From Halalkalibaculum roseum (GTDB lineage: Bacteria > Bacteroidota > Rhodothermia > Balneolales > Balneolaceae), in assembly GCF_011059145.1 (NCBI RefSeq), contig NZ_JAALLT010000004.1:186001-250000 (forward strand): a stretch of 64,000 bases of DNA, given 5' to 3'. The translations under genes and the position numbers were made by a program. How positions within the stretch are numbered: the stretch's first letter is position 1; each line of letters starts with the position of its first letter. Positions 44,125 to 52,997 of the stretch are shown here, in pieces. Below the pieces are notes generated by a model that was not told where the DNA came from, made no database searches, and saw nothing but the letters and a program-made list of their open reading frames with translations.

Positions 44125-44568
44125 ATGAAATTAATCTCCCAGGGTGCGCAGTACGCTATCTCTGCAATCATTGCTCTTTCCAAACAGCCTAAAGGCCAAA
44201 CCGTTTCAGCTGCGGATCTCGCAAAGCCGTTGAACTGTCCGGCAGCCTATCTCTCCCAAGTGCTCTCCAAACTCAAACCCTCGGGTATACTGAAATCACA
44301 ACGGGGACTCAAAGGCGGGGTATATCTCGCAAAAGCACCCGAAGAGATATTTTTGATGGATGTGATAGAAGCGATAGATGGCACCGAATTTTTTAAGAAA
44401 TGTTTTTTGGGTATCGAGGGATGCGGTCATATTGAACCTTGTCCCTTTCATGAATTTTGGTCGGCAGAGCGAATAAAAATTCAGGAGTGGCTGAGCAACA
44501 CGAGCTTTCTGGAAGTTGAAGAGTCGATGTCTGACGCCTGGTTTCACTTAAGACTTCAATACTCCTAA
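44125..44568 (+). CDS. Rrf2-family Fe-S regulator heading the cbb3 oxidase locus
   Basis: A 147-residue Rrf2 paralogue. The helix-turn-helix segment is L-A-K-P-L-N-C-P-A-A-Y-L-S-Q-V-L-S-K-L and the wing R-G-L-K-G-G-V-Y-L-A-K. The Fe-S loop KCFLGIEGCGHIEPCPFHEF has Cys93, Cys100 and Cys106 with the same spacing as the divergent NsrR-like protein. It is 16 bases before ccoI and probably co-transcribed, making it the likely oxygen- or NO-responsive controller of the oxidase genes. The two paralogues probably arose by duplication and split the respiratory genes between them (inference). Confidence 0.9.
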   Translation: MKLISQGAQYAISAIIALSKQPKGQTVSAADLAKPLNCPAAYLSQVLSKLKPSGILKSQRGLKGGVYLAKAPEEIFLMDVIEAIDGTEFFKKCFLGIEGCGHIEPCPFHEFWSAERIKIQEWLSNTSFLEVEESMSDAWFHLRLQYS

Positions 44569-44584
44569 GTACTTCATCAAAACT

Positions 44585-47032
44585 ATGAATACAGATACTC
44601 TCACAGATCAACGGACAGCATGTTTTCACTGCGGTGAAGACTGTAGGGAGGGTACGGTATATATAGATGACAAAGCGTTCTGTTGCAGTGGGTGTAAAAT
44701 GGTTTATGAGATTCTTGACGAAAATGAACTCAACACCTATTACTGTCTTGAAAGTCAGCCCGGCATTTCATTTAAAAAGTATACGAACTCAGGACGTTTT
44801 GACTACCTCGACGACCTGCAAGTTATTGAAAAGCTCACCGATTTTAAGAACGACAATTACCGGACCGTCTCTTTTTACATCCCCAATATACACTGTACGT
44901 CATGTGTATGGCTGTTGGAGAACCTATACAAGCTAGATCCAGGTGTTACGAAGAGCTCTGTGAATTTCATGAAACGGGAAATCAGTATCTCTTTCAGAGA
45001 TGATGAAACCGGGCTCCGATCCATTGTGGAGCTTTTGGCCTCTATAGGCTACGAGCCGGAATTACGCCTTGAAAAACTTGATGGCAAGAAATCACCCTCC
45101 CCCGACAGAAAGTTGTGGCTGAAAATGGGAGTGGCAGGTTTTGCCTTTGGCAACATCATGTTGTTCAGTTTTCCGGAATATCTTTCCGGCTCTACTTTGA
45201 ACAACCAGGGTTCATTTCATACCCTGTTCGGCATACTAAACATACTGCTCGCAATTCCCGTGCTGTTTTATAGCGCCGGTGATTACCTGAAATCAGCCTG
45301 GGCTGCCATTAGCCAGGGAGGCATCAATCTCGATGTCCCCATATCAATGGGTATACTGGCTCTCTTTTCGCGCAGTGTTTATGAAATCAGCACCGGGATA
45401 GGAGCCGGATACATGGACTCCCTGACAGGACTGGTATTTTTTCTACTCATCGGTCGCATGATCCAGAAGAAAACATATGAACGGCTCTCCTTCGACCGCG
45501 ACTACAAGTCATACCTCCCCATTTCCGTTACCGTTCAGGATGAGAACGGGAATGAGCGAACCCAATCTATAGACAGGTTGGAGGAAGGCACTACTCTCAT
45601 TATCAGAAATCGCGAGCTGGTACCCGCTGATGCCGAACTGCAATCGGAAAAGTGCTTTGTTGACTACAGCTTTATAACCGGTGAATCGGAGCCGGTTGAG
45701 ATTACCGAAGGAGAAACTATATATGCCGGCGGAAAAATCATCGGTCCTGCGGCCACCATGCAAACCGTAAAGAAGGTCTCCAACAGCTACCTCACAAAAT
45801 TGTGGAATGATTCAGCATTTGATGATTCAATCCAAAGACCGGCTGTTAGCTCTTTGGCAGATAGAATTAGTCCACATTTTACCCTGGCTGTATTGATGAT
45901 CGCCATAACCGCCGGACTGCTCTGGTGGCCGGTTAGTGTGGAAATGGCCATCACGGTCTTCACGGCCGTATTGATTATTGCCTGTCCTTGCGCCCTGGCA
46001 CTTTCTACACCTTTTACACTGGGTTCGGCCCTAAACATATTTTCCAGAAACGGACTCTATATCAAAGGAATTGAAGTGATTGAAAAGCTGGCAAAGGCTT
46101 CTTCTATCGTATTTGATAAAACGGGCACACTTACAGAGGCAGATAATGCGGATGTAACCTTCCATGGAACACCTCTGACATCGCATGAGAAAGCAATGAT
46201 CAAGTCAGCAGCTCAACACTCCATCCACCCGCTTAGCCAGAAGATTGCTGCCGGCTTGGAAGAAAAAGATCTTGGTAATGTTTCCCATTTTGAAGAAACC
46301 GTAAACAAAGGAATATCTGCTGAAATAAATGGCATTCAACTCAGGCTTGGTTCACAATCTTTTGTCGCATCTCATTTAAAAGAAGATACTATTCCGGAAA
46401 CAGCCGCCGGGCGAGCTGTCTCTGTGGTTCATATTGCTATTGGCGGCCATTGGAAAGGATGGTTTGAGATAGCTAACAGTTATCGTAGCGGTATGGAGGA
46501 GATGCTGGATCGATTCAAAGAACGCTTATCAACCTATCTGATTTCGGGTGATAATGATTCACAACAGAAGCAGTTCGAACCCTATTTTCCGGCCCATGCT
46601 CTGCGCTTTGAACAAAGTCCTGAGCAGAAGCTGGATTTTATTCGCAGTCTCCAGGAGGATGGCGGTAATGTCATTATGATCGGAGACGGTCTAAACGATG
46701 CCGGTGCCTTGCGGCAAAGCGATTTCGGTATTGCCCTCACAGACAATATCAGTGCATTCACCCCGGCTTGCGATGCCATTCTCGACGGTAACTCTTTGAG
46801 TAAGATGAATCAGTTTCTCGATTTTTCCCAAGCCAGCATACGGGTAATTAAGCTGAGCTTTGGGCTTTCGCTGCTTTACAATATTGTCGGATTAAGTTTC
46901 GCAGTAGCAGGACAGCTTTCACCGCTGGTCGCCGCCATACTGATGCCTCTCAGCTCAATCAGTATCATGATCTTCACAACTGCGGGAACGCATCTGGCCG
47001 CTAAAAATACGGGGTTACTGACATGGAAGTGA
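44585..47032 (+). CDS. ccoI: CcoI/FixI-type copper P1B-ATPase
   Basis: An 815-residue copper exporter that loads cbb3 oxidase. The N-terminal Cys-rich region (CFHCGEDCREG, then FCCSGCKMVYEI) is a CcoI feature. The HMA domain has Cys104-T-S-Cys107, the membrane motif is Cys467-Pro-Cys469 (IIACPCALALS), and the P-type phosphorylation site is Asp511 (FDKTGTLTE). The C-terminus has the MIGDGLNDAGAL hinge. It overlaps ccoS by ten bases. Confidence 0.96.
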   Translation: MNTDTLTDQRTACFHCGEDCREGTVYIDDKAFCCSGCKMVYEILDENELNTYYCLESQPGISFKKYTNSGRFDYLDDLQVIEKLTDFKNDNYRTVSFYIPNIHCTSCVWLLENLYKLDPGVTKSSVNFMKREISISFRDDETGLRSIVELLASIGYEPELRLEKLDGKKSPSPDRKLWLKMGVAGFAFGNIMLFSFPEYLSGSTLNNQGSFHTLFGILNILLAIPVLFYSAGDYLKSAWAAISQGGINLDVPISMGILALFSRSVYEISTGIGAGYMDSLTGLVFFLLIGRMIQKKTYERLSFDRDYKSYLPISVTVQDENGNERTQSIDRLEEGTTLIIRNRELVPADAELQSEKCFVDYSFITGESEPVEITEGETIYAGGKIIGPAATMQTVKKVSNSYLTKLWNDSAFDDSIQRPAVSSLADRISPHFTLAVLMIAITAGLLWWPVSVEMAITVFTAVLIIACPCALALSTPFTLGSALNIFSRNGLYIKGIEVIEKLAKASSIVFDKTGTLTEADNADVTFHGTPLTSHEKAMIKSAAQHSIHPLSQKIAAGLEEKDLGNVSHFEETVNKGISAEINGIQLRLGSQSFVASHLKEDTIPETAAGRAVSVVHIAIGGHWKGWFEIANSYRSGMEEMLDRFKERLSTYLISGDNDSQQKQFEPYFPAHALRFEQSPEQKLDFIRSLQEDGGNVIMIGDGLNDAGALRQSDFGIALTDNISAFTPACDAILDGNSLSKMNQFLDFSQASIRVIKLSFGLSLLYNIVGLSFAVAGQLSPLVAAILMPLSSISIMIFTTAGTHLAAKNTGLLTWK

Positions 47033-47214
47033 TATTTCTGCTAATCGGATTCAGCTTACTGGTGGCACTCATCTTTCTCGGCCTGTTCATATGGGCAGTT
47101 AAAGATGGGCAGTACGACGATTCTTACACACCGTCCATTCGCATTTTATTCGACAAACATACATCAAATACAAAAGAACAATCAACAAACACAACTAAAA
47201 CAAATAACGATTAA
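47023..47214 (+). CDS. ccoS: CcoS, cbb3 oxidase assembly protein
   Basis: A 63-residue protein with one N-terminal helix and the CcoS pattern L-I-x-x-S-L-x-V-A-L-x-F-L-x-L-F-I-W-A-V-K-D-G-Q-Y-D-D. CcoS is needed for cofactor insertion into cbb3 oxidase. It overlaps the end of ccoI and the start of the ccoNO gene (one base). Confidence 0.93.
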   Translation: MEVIFLLIGFSLLVALIFLGLFIWAVKDGQYDDSYTPSIRILFDKHTSNTKEQSTNTTKTNND

Positions 47215-49412
47215 TGGCTGTAGATACTTTTTATTACGACAATGATATAGTCAAGAAGTTCGGGATAGCGACAGTCTTCTGGGGTATCATCGGGTTCCTC
47301 GTCGGTCTTACCGTGGCCCTGAAACTAATCTATCCGGATTTTCTCGGCTTCATACCGGAGCTCTCATACGGGCGACTGCGACCGCTACATACCAATGCGG
47401 TAATCTTTGCTTTTGCAGGTAACGCCATATTTTATGGTGTATACTATTCCCTGCCCAGGCTGTGTAAAGCAGAAATGTGGAGCAAAGCACTAAGCAAAAT
47501 AAACTTCTGGGGCTGGCAGGCAATTATTCTTTCTGCCGTATTTACCCTTCCTCTGGGTATCACAACCAGTAAGGAATACGCCGAACTGGAATGGCCTATT
47601 GATATTGCTATTGCAGTAATATGGGTCATCTTCGGCATCAACATGCTGATGACAATCTGGAAAAGAAGAGAGCGGCATCTTTATGTGGCTATCTGGTTTT
47701 ACATCGCTACTTTCGTCACCGTGGCCGTACTCCATATTGTTAACTCTATAGAGGTTCCGGCTACCATCCTCAAGAGCTACCCGGTATATGCCGGCGTTCA
47801 GGATGCCCTGGTTCAGTGGTGGTACGGGCATAATGCGGTGGCCTTCTTTCTTACCACACCCTTCCTGGGGATCATGTACTACTTCATCCCCAAGGCAGCC
47901 AATCGTCCGATATTTTCCTATCGGCTCTCTATTGTCCACTTCTGGTCGTTGATTTTTCTCTACATCTGGGCCGGTCCGCACCACCTGCTCTATACGGCAC
48001 TTCCGGGTTGGGCCCAGGCACTTGGCACTGTCTTCAGCCTGATGCTGATTGCACCCTCATGGGGCGGTATGCTTAACGGCTTACTAACTCTTCGCGGAGC
48101 TTGGGATCGAGTTCGCGAGGACCCGGTTCTTAAATTCCTGGTTGTGGGTATCACCGCTTATGGCATGTCCACATTCGAAGGGCCGATGCTATCTATAGCC
48201 AATGTCAATGCTATTGCGCACTACAGCGATTACATTATCGGTCATGTACACCTCGGTGCCCTGCTTTGGAACGGTGGCCTGACATTCGCCATGCTTTACT
48301 ATATCACACCACGCATTTACAAAACCGACTTGTACTCCATCAAACTGGCCAATGTACATTTCTGGTTTGCTACTATGGGTGCAGTCTTCTATGTGATCCC
48401 CATGTACTGGGGTGGAATCACTCAAAGCCTCATGTGGAAAGAATTTACCAGCGAAGGTCTGCTCGCTTATCCAAACTTCCTGGAAACAGTACAGCAGATT
48501 ATTCCTATGTATGCGCTCAGAGCCTTTGGCGGCACCTTGTTCATCATCGGTGCCTGCTTTGCGGTTTACAACCTGTATCGTACAGCCAAGAGCGGACAGT
48601 TTGTTGCGGCTGAAGAGGATCAGGCACAACCGATTGCGGATCCTGCCGGAAACAGCAATGAGAAATGGCACCGTAGACTGGAAAGCCGACCGGTGCAATT
48701 TACTGCCCTGACCCTTGTAGTGATATTGATCGGCGGTATAATTGAATACGTGCCGACGGCACTCGTTGATTCCAACGTACCGACCATTTCAAGCGTCAAG
48801 CCTTACACCCCGCTGGAAATTGAAGGACGCGATATCTATATCGCCGAGGGATGTAATAACTGTCACTCGCAGATGATACGTCCTTTCCGCTCGGAGACCG
48901 AACGGTATGGGGAGTATTCCAAAGCGGGAGAATTTGTGTACGACCACCCTCACCTATGGGGTTCCAAACGTACCGGCCCCGACCTGCATCGCTCCGGTGG
49001 CAAGTATCCCGACTCCTGGCACCTGCGCCACATGCATGATCCTAACTCGACTTCCCCGGGCTCCATTATGCCCGCTTACCCATGGCTGCTTAGCCAGGAG
49101 ATGGATATGGAGACCATCGACGAGCGGATTTCCGCCCTACGCGCTGTGGGCGTCCCCTATGCCGAAGGCTATGAAGACCAGGCATTGGAAGATCTGAAGG
49201 CCCAGGCTGACGAGATTACACAGGGACTGCATCAAGCCGGTTTCAAAGAGGTGGGAGGCATTGAAATCACCTCTGACAAGCAGATTATAGCCATTATCGC
49301 TTACCTGCAGCGTCTCGGAATCGATATCAAAGGCAATAATAATCCTTTTGAAGAGCTGCCATCCAGCAAGGTTCTGGGAACAGGCATGCTAGAACAGAAG
49401 GCACAAAATTAA
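47214..49412 (+). CDS. ccoN: CcoN-CcoO fusion, cbb3-type cytochrome c oxidase
   Basis: A 732-residue fusion of the catalytic subunit I and the monohaem subunit II. Residues 1-475 are CcoN with about 12 helices; haem and CuB His residues lie in PLHTNAVIF, YGHNAVAFFL, G-P-H-H-L-L-Y and IIGHVHLGALLW. Residues 500-732 are CcoO, with a membrane anchor and haem motif Cys547-N-N-Cys550-His551 (GCNNCHSQMIRPF) and HLRHMHDP. Fused CcoNO is typical of Bacteroidota. It reduces oxygen with high affinity and pumps protons. Confidence 0.97.
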   Translation: MAVDTFYYDNDIVKKFGIATVFWGIIGFLVGLTVALKLIYPDFLGFIPELSYGRLRPLHTNAVIFAFAGNAIFYGVYYSLPRLCKAEMWSKALSKINFWGWQAIILSAVFTLPLGITTSKEYAELEWPIDIAIAVIWVIFGINMLMTIWKRRERHLYVAIWFYIATFVTVAVLHIVNSIEVPATILKSYPVYAGVQDALVQWWYGHNAVAFFLTTPFLGIMYYFIPKAANRPIFSYRLSIVHFWSLIFLYIWAGPHHLLYTALPGWAQALGTVFSLMLIAPSWGGMLNGLLTLRGAWDRVREDPVLKFLVVGITAYGMSTFEGPMLSIANVNAIAHYSDYIIGHVHLGALLWNGGLTFAMLYYITPRIYKTDLYSIKLANVHFWFATMGAVFYVIPMYWGGITQSLMWKEFTSEGLLAYPNFLETVQQIIPMYALRAFGGTLFIIGACFAVYNLYRTAKSGQFVAAEEDQAQPIADPAGNSNEKWHRRLESRPVQFTALTLVVILIGGIIEYVPTALVDSNVPTISSVKPYTPLEIEGRDIYIAEGCNNCHSQMIRPFRSETERYGEYSKAGEFVYDHPHLWGSKRTGPDLHRSGGKYPDSWHLRHMHDPNSTSPGSIMPAYPWLLSQEMDMETIDERISALRAVGVPYAEGYEDQALEDLKAQADEITQGLHQAGFKEVGGIEITSDKQIIAIIAYLQRLGIDIKGNNNPFEELPSSKVLGTGMLEQKAQN

Positions 49413-49420
49413 AAGTCGAC

Positions 49421-49615
49421 ATGTATAAAGAGGTTTTACGATCAATAGAAGGGATTGGCATTTTCCCCAGCATATCACTGGTACTCTTCCTGGGCTTTTT
49501 TATCGGGTTGATCATCTACCTGGTAAAAAAAGGAAAGTCACATTTCGAAGATGTCTCCCGTCTGCCTCTGGAGTCAGACGATCCAATTGATAATCACAAA
49601 CATAAAATATCATGA
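49421..49615 (+). CDS. ccoQ: CcoQ-like small subunit of cbb3 oxidase
   Basis: A 64-residue protein with one helix (about 18-37) and a charged tail with R-L-P-L-E. Position between ccoNO and ccoP and size match CcoQ/FixQ, which stabilises the complex. It overlaps ccoP by four bases. Confidence 0.85.
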   Translation: MYKEVLRSIEGIGIFPSISLVLFLGFFIGLIIYLVKKGKSHFEDVSRLPLESDDPIDNHKHKIS

Positions 49616-50229
49616 AAGTATTTGACGACGAGAAGGATAAGCTGCTGGATCACGAATACGACGGCATCCGTGAGCTTGATAATCATATGCCGGTTTGGTG
49701 GCTGTGGCTGTTCTATTTTACCATCGCCTTCGGTGTGGGTTATATGCTCTATTACCAGGTATTGGGATGGGGACCCACCCAGCACGAAGAATACCAGCAG
49801 GAAATGGCGGCTGCAGAAGCCCGATTCGGTTCACAGGAGCAGGAAGACCCGGTTGAAAGTTTCACCTGGACAATAAGTAATGATGAATCGGATATAGAAG
49901 CCGGCAGGGAACTCTACATGAATCCCAACCAGCTCTGCTTTACCTGTCACGGTAACAACGGTCAGGGATTGGTAGGACCGAACCTGACTGACGAGTACTG
50001 GATGCACGGCTGCCAGCCGCAAGATATTGCATCCAGCATCATCAACGGGTACCCCGACATGGGTATGCTGCCCTACGGCAGCGGTTCGAAGCTGAGCAAT
50101 GAACAGGTTCAGCAACTGGTTAGCTATATTGCTTCCCTGCAAGGCACCGAACCCGACGGAGCCAAAGCAGCGGATATGAATCGAGCCCAGCCCTGTACCG
50201 AAGGTCCATTAGCTTCATCAGAATCATAA
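49612..50229 (+). CDS. ccoP: CcoP with a single haem c, cbb3 oxidase subunit III
   Basis: A 205-residue subunit. The N-terminal segment (YDGIRELDNHMPVWWLWLFY) is the CcoP_N signature. Only one haem motif is present, Cys109-F-T-Cys112-His113 (LCFTCHGNNGQGLVGPNL), where proteobacterial CcoP has two; the single-haem form is common in Bacteroidota. It passes electrons from donor cytochromes to CcoO. A perfect 11-bp hairpin follows. Confidence 0.93.
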   Translation: MKVFDDEKDKLLDHEYDGIRELDNHMPVWWLWLFYFTIAFGVGYMLYYQVLGWGPTQHEEYQQEMAAAEARFGSQEQEDPVESFTWTISNDESDIEAGRELYMNPNQLCFTCHGNNGQGLVGPNLTDEYWMHGCQPQDIASSIINGYPDMGMLPYGSGSKLSNEQVQQLVSYIASLQGTEPDGAKAADMNRAQPCTEGPLASSES

Positions 50230-50242
50230 TTTCATAAATTTA

Positions 50243-50267
50243 TGACCCTGAACTCTGTTCAGGGTCA
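50243..50267 (+). promoter_or_regulatory. Perfect 11-bp hairpin between ccoP and ccoG
   Basis: TGACCCTGAAC-TCT-GTTCAGGGTCA lies 14 bases after the ccoP stop. No T run follows (CAGAAATACC), so it is a weak terminator at most. It could be an mRNA-stability element separating the oxidase structural genes from the assembly genes, or an operator. Confidence 0.7.
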
Positions 50268-50284
50268 CAGAAATACCCCAAATA

Positions 50285-51748
50285 ATGTCCGTAGATAAAG
50301 ATAAACGGATAGATCAAGATTCCTTCAGAGATCATTTGTCAACCGTAAACAAAGAAGGAAAACGAAACTGGATCTATCCTAAAGAGCCGAGCGGTAGATT
50401 TTACAAGGCAAGGAATATAGTAGCCGTACTGCTGCTGCTATTTTTCTTTTCCGGGCCTTTTATTACCGTTAATGGCCAGCCCTTATTGCTGCTGGATTTT
50501 CTGGAACGAAAATTTGTGATCTTCGGCATGGCCTTCTGGCCCCAGGACCTACACCTACTGCTCTTCGGAATGCTTGCGTTTATCGTATTCATCGTACTTT
50601 TTACGGCCATTTTCGGTCGGCTTTGGTGTGGCTGGGCTTGCCCCCAGACCATATTTATGGAAATGGTATTCAGGCGAGTGGAGTACTGGATTGAAGGAGA
50701 CCGTTCAAGTCAGATCAGGTTGAACAGATCTCCCTGGAACTGGAACAAGATCTGGCGGAAAGGCCTCAAACACAGCGTCTTCTTCGGTATGGCTTTCCTG
50801 ATTTCCAACCTCTTTCTAGCCTATATTATCGGAAAGGATCAACTGTTTACCATAATTACCGATCCTCCCTCCCAGCACCTTGCCGGACTCTCCGCGATAA
50901 CAATTTTCAGCGGGGTGTTCTACGGAGTATTCGCTTTTTTACGTGAACAGGTCTGTCATTTCATTTGCCCCTACGGTCGAATGCAGTCGGTACTGCTCGA
51001 CAATAACTCTATCAACGTGATGTACGATTATAAAAGAGGCGAGCCAAGGGGCAAGGTTTCTGAAAGAAACGATGTGGGCAGAAAAGCTACCGTTGAGGAT
51101 TTGGGAGTGTCACCCATTACCGACTTCGGTGATTGCATTGACTGTAACCAGTGTGTAAAGGTTTGTCCCATGGGAATCGATATCCGCAACGGTACCCAGC
51201 TGGAATGCGTGCATTGCACGGCATGCATTGACGCCTGTGATGATGTCATGGAAAAGATTGATAAGCCAAGAGGGCTCATTCGTTACTCTTCTGAAAACGC
51301 CATCAGAAAAGATAAAGATAAGATTCTTACGCCCCGTGTTGCGGGGTACAGCGGAATATTAGCTGTACTGCTTATCACCTTTTTTACCCTCTTAAGTATG
51401 CGACCCGACACCGAAACATCCATACTTCGTCAACCCGGCACCCTGTTCCAGACTCTCCCTGATAATAAGTATAGCAACATTTATGAGCTCAGGGTGATTA
51501 ACAAGACCTTCGATACCGTAAATTATGAGATTGACCTTGAAAGCCCGGAAGGGGAACTGAACCCACTAGGAAATTTCAAATCGGTACCTCCCCAGGGTTC
51601 TACTCAGGGACGCTTCCTGATCATTCTCCCCAGAGACGAGTTGGAGGGAGCTCAAACCGAACTTACATTCAATATCTATGCCGACGGAGAGCTGGTGGAG
51701 ACTGTCACATCCGGTTTCATAGGTCCTGAACTTCAAAACGAAAATTAA
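50285..51748 (+). CDS. ccoG: CcoG/RdxA-type ferredoxin, cbb3 maturation cupric reductase
   Basis: A 487-residue membrane Fe-S protein. It has CGWACPQTIFMEMVF, QVCHFICPYGRMQSVL and two clustered Fe-S motifs in a ferredoxin-like section (CIDCNQCVKVCPMGI, and CVHCTACIDACDDVM). The C-terminal Ig-like domain (about 380-487) is typical of CcoG. CcoG reduces Cu(II) to Cu(I) for CcoI-dependent delivery. It ends four bases before ccoH. Confidence 0.95.
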   Translation: MSVDKDKRIDQDSFRDHLSTVNKEGKRNWIYPKEPSGRFYKARNIVAVLLLLFFFSGPFITVNGQPLLLLDFLERKFVIFGMAFWPQDLHLLLFGMLAFIVFIVLFTAIFGRLWCGWACPQTIFMEMVFRRVEYWIEGDRSSQIRLNRSPWNWNKIWRKGLKHSVFFGMAFLISNLFLAYIIGKDQLFTIITDPPSQHLAGLSAITIFSGVFYGVFAFLREQVCHFICPYGRMQSVLLDNNSINVMYDYKRGEPRGKVSERNDVGRKATVEDLGVSPITDFGDCIDCNQCVKVCPMGIDIRNGTQLECVHCTACIDACDDVMEKIDKPRGLIRYSSENAIRKDKDKILTPRVAGYSGILAVLLITFFTLLSMRPDTETSILRQPGTLFQTLPDNKYSNIYELRVINKTFDTVNYEIDLESPEGELNPLGNFKSVPPQGSTQGRFLIILPRDELEGAQTELTFNIYADGELVETVTSGFIGPELQNEN

Positions 51749-51752
51749 TACT

Positions 51753-52235
51753 ATGAATAAACAATCAGAAAAGGATAAACCTAGCGGCTTCAGCTGGGAT
51801 TGGGGCAAAGGCATTACCGTGGCCATTGTACTTTTTATCATATCCACTCTTTCCGTTGTCGCTTACGTGGTCAGTCTCGACTACCACATGGTAACCGAAA
51901 ATCACTACGAAAGAGCTGTGAATTATCAGGAACATATAGACCGGGTTGAGCAGGCCTCTGCCATGAGCCAGCCCGTTCAAATTAAGCTGATGCCCGGTGA
52001 CCGAATGGTCAGATTGCAATTCCCGAATAGTTTGGCCCTGGATAACCTGAAGGGAACCGTGGAACTATACCGGCCCAACGATTCTTCCATGGATCAAAAA
52101 ATTGACCTGAATCTGAACCAAAACGGGATTCAGGAAATCAGCAGCCAAAACCTGGCCCGGGGAAAATGGCTGGTAAAAGTAAGCTGGTCGAGCAACGGGC
52201 AAAACTATTTTAAAGAAGAAAGTATCTTTTTATAA
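51753..52235 (+). CDS. ccoH: FixH/CcoH-like cbb3 assembly protein
   Basis: A 160-residue protein with one N-terminal helix (about 18-42) and the FixH pattern V-V-S-L-D-Y-H-M-V-T-E-N-H-Y-E-R-A-V-N-Y then Q-E-H-I. A beta-rich periplasmic domain follows (VQIKLMPGDRMVRLQFPNS). FixH helps assemble cbb3 oxidase. It lies one base before the SafE-like gene. Confidence 0.9.
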   Translation: MNKQSEKDKPSGFSWDWGKGITVAIVLFIISTLSVVAYVVSLDYHMVTENHYERAVNYQEHIDRVEQASAMSQPVQIKLMPGDRMVRLQFPNSLALDNLKGTVELYRPNDSSMDQKIDLNLNQNGIQEISSQNLARGKWLVKVSWSSNGQNYFKEESIFL

Positions 52236-52236
52236 G

Positions 52237-52896
52237 ATGGAAATATGGACCGCATTGGCAATAGGTTTCTTCGGCAGTTTTCACTGCATTGGCATGTGTG
52301 GTCCTATTGCCCTGGCCCTGCCGGGATCCGGGGGGTCGACATTTAAACTTATCTCGGGAAGGGCGTTCTACAATACCGGACGTATAGTAACCTATGCGCT
52401 GATGGGCCTCATCTTCGGACTGATCGGTCAATCTATAGCCGTGGCCGGTTTCCAAAAAGGGTTATCGGTAGTATTGGGAGTTATCATTATAGCCTCGGTG
52501 CTCCTGAAAAGCAGCTATTTTCGTGCCATCAAAAGCAAACTGGGAGCTCACACTTTCTATGATCATTTAAAGAAACAAATCGGTAAACTTTTTAAGAAAA
52601 GTGGTCTTTCCACACTTTTTACAATAGGGATTTTAAATGGGTTGCTTCCCTGCGGCTTTGTCTACATAGGGCTGGCCGGTTCTCTGACTATGGGAACCGT
52701 ACTTGGCGGTACAGTTTATATGATACTGTTCGGTTTGGGAACTTTCCCGGCAATGATGGCGATGTCACTGGCACCGGGTTTATTCAGCATTGAAATGCGC
52801 AGGCGAATAAATAAAGCAGTACCGGTACTTGCCGTGATTTTTGGCATTTATCTCATTTATCGCGGACTCTTTATGGGGAATATGATGCAGTTGTAA
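52237..52896 (+). CDS. TauE/SafE (UreH-like) membrane protein of the oxidase locus
   Basis: A 219-residue protein with six helices and the start GFFGSFHCIGMCGPIALALP, whose H-x-x-x-M-C-G-P motif defines the UreH/DsbD-like branch of TauE/SafE. These proteins recur after ccoGH in Bacteroidota and proteobacteria and are thought to help copper or cytochrome assembly rather than sulfite export. A second core, LNGLLPCGFVYIGLAGS, carries a further Cys. It ends the locus. Confidence 0.88.
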   Translation: MEIWTALAIGFFGSFHCIGMCGPIALALPGSGGSTFKLISGRAFYNTGRIVTYALMGLIFGLIGQSIAVAGFQKGLSVVLGVIIIASVLLKSSYFRAIKSKLGAHTFYDHLKKQIGKLFKKSGLSTLFTIGILNGLLPCGFVYIGLAGSLTMGTVLGGTVYMILFGLGTFPAMMAMSLAPGLFSIEMRRRINKAVPVLAVIFGIYLIYRGLFMGNMMQL

Positions 52897-52997
52897 AAAT
52901 GACTTCTGTACAGGGAGCGTAAAAACCCCTACACGGGCAGTTCGAAAATTTTAATAGAATGCCATTATACACTGGTAATAACGCTTCATAATCAAGG

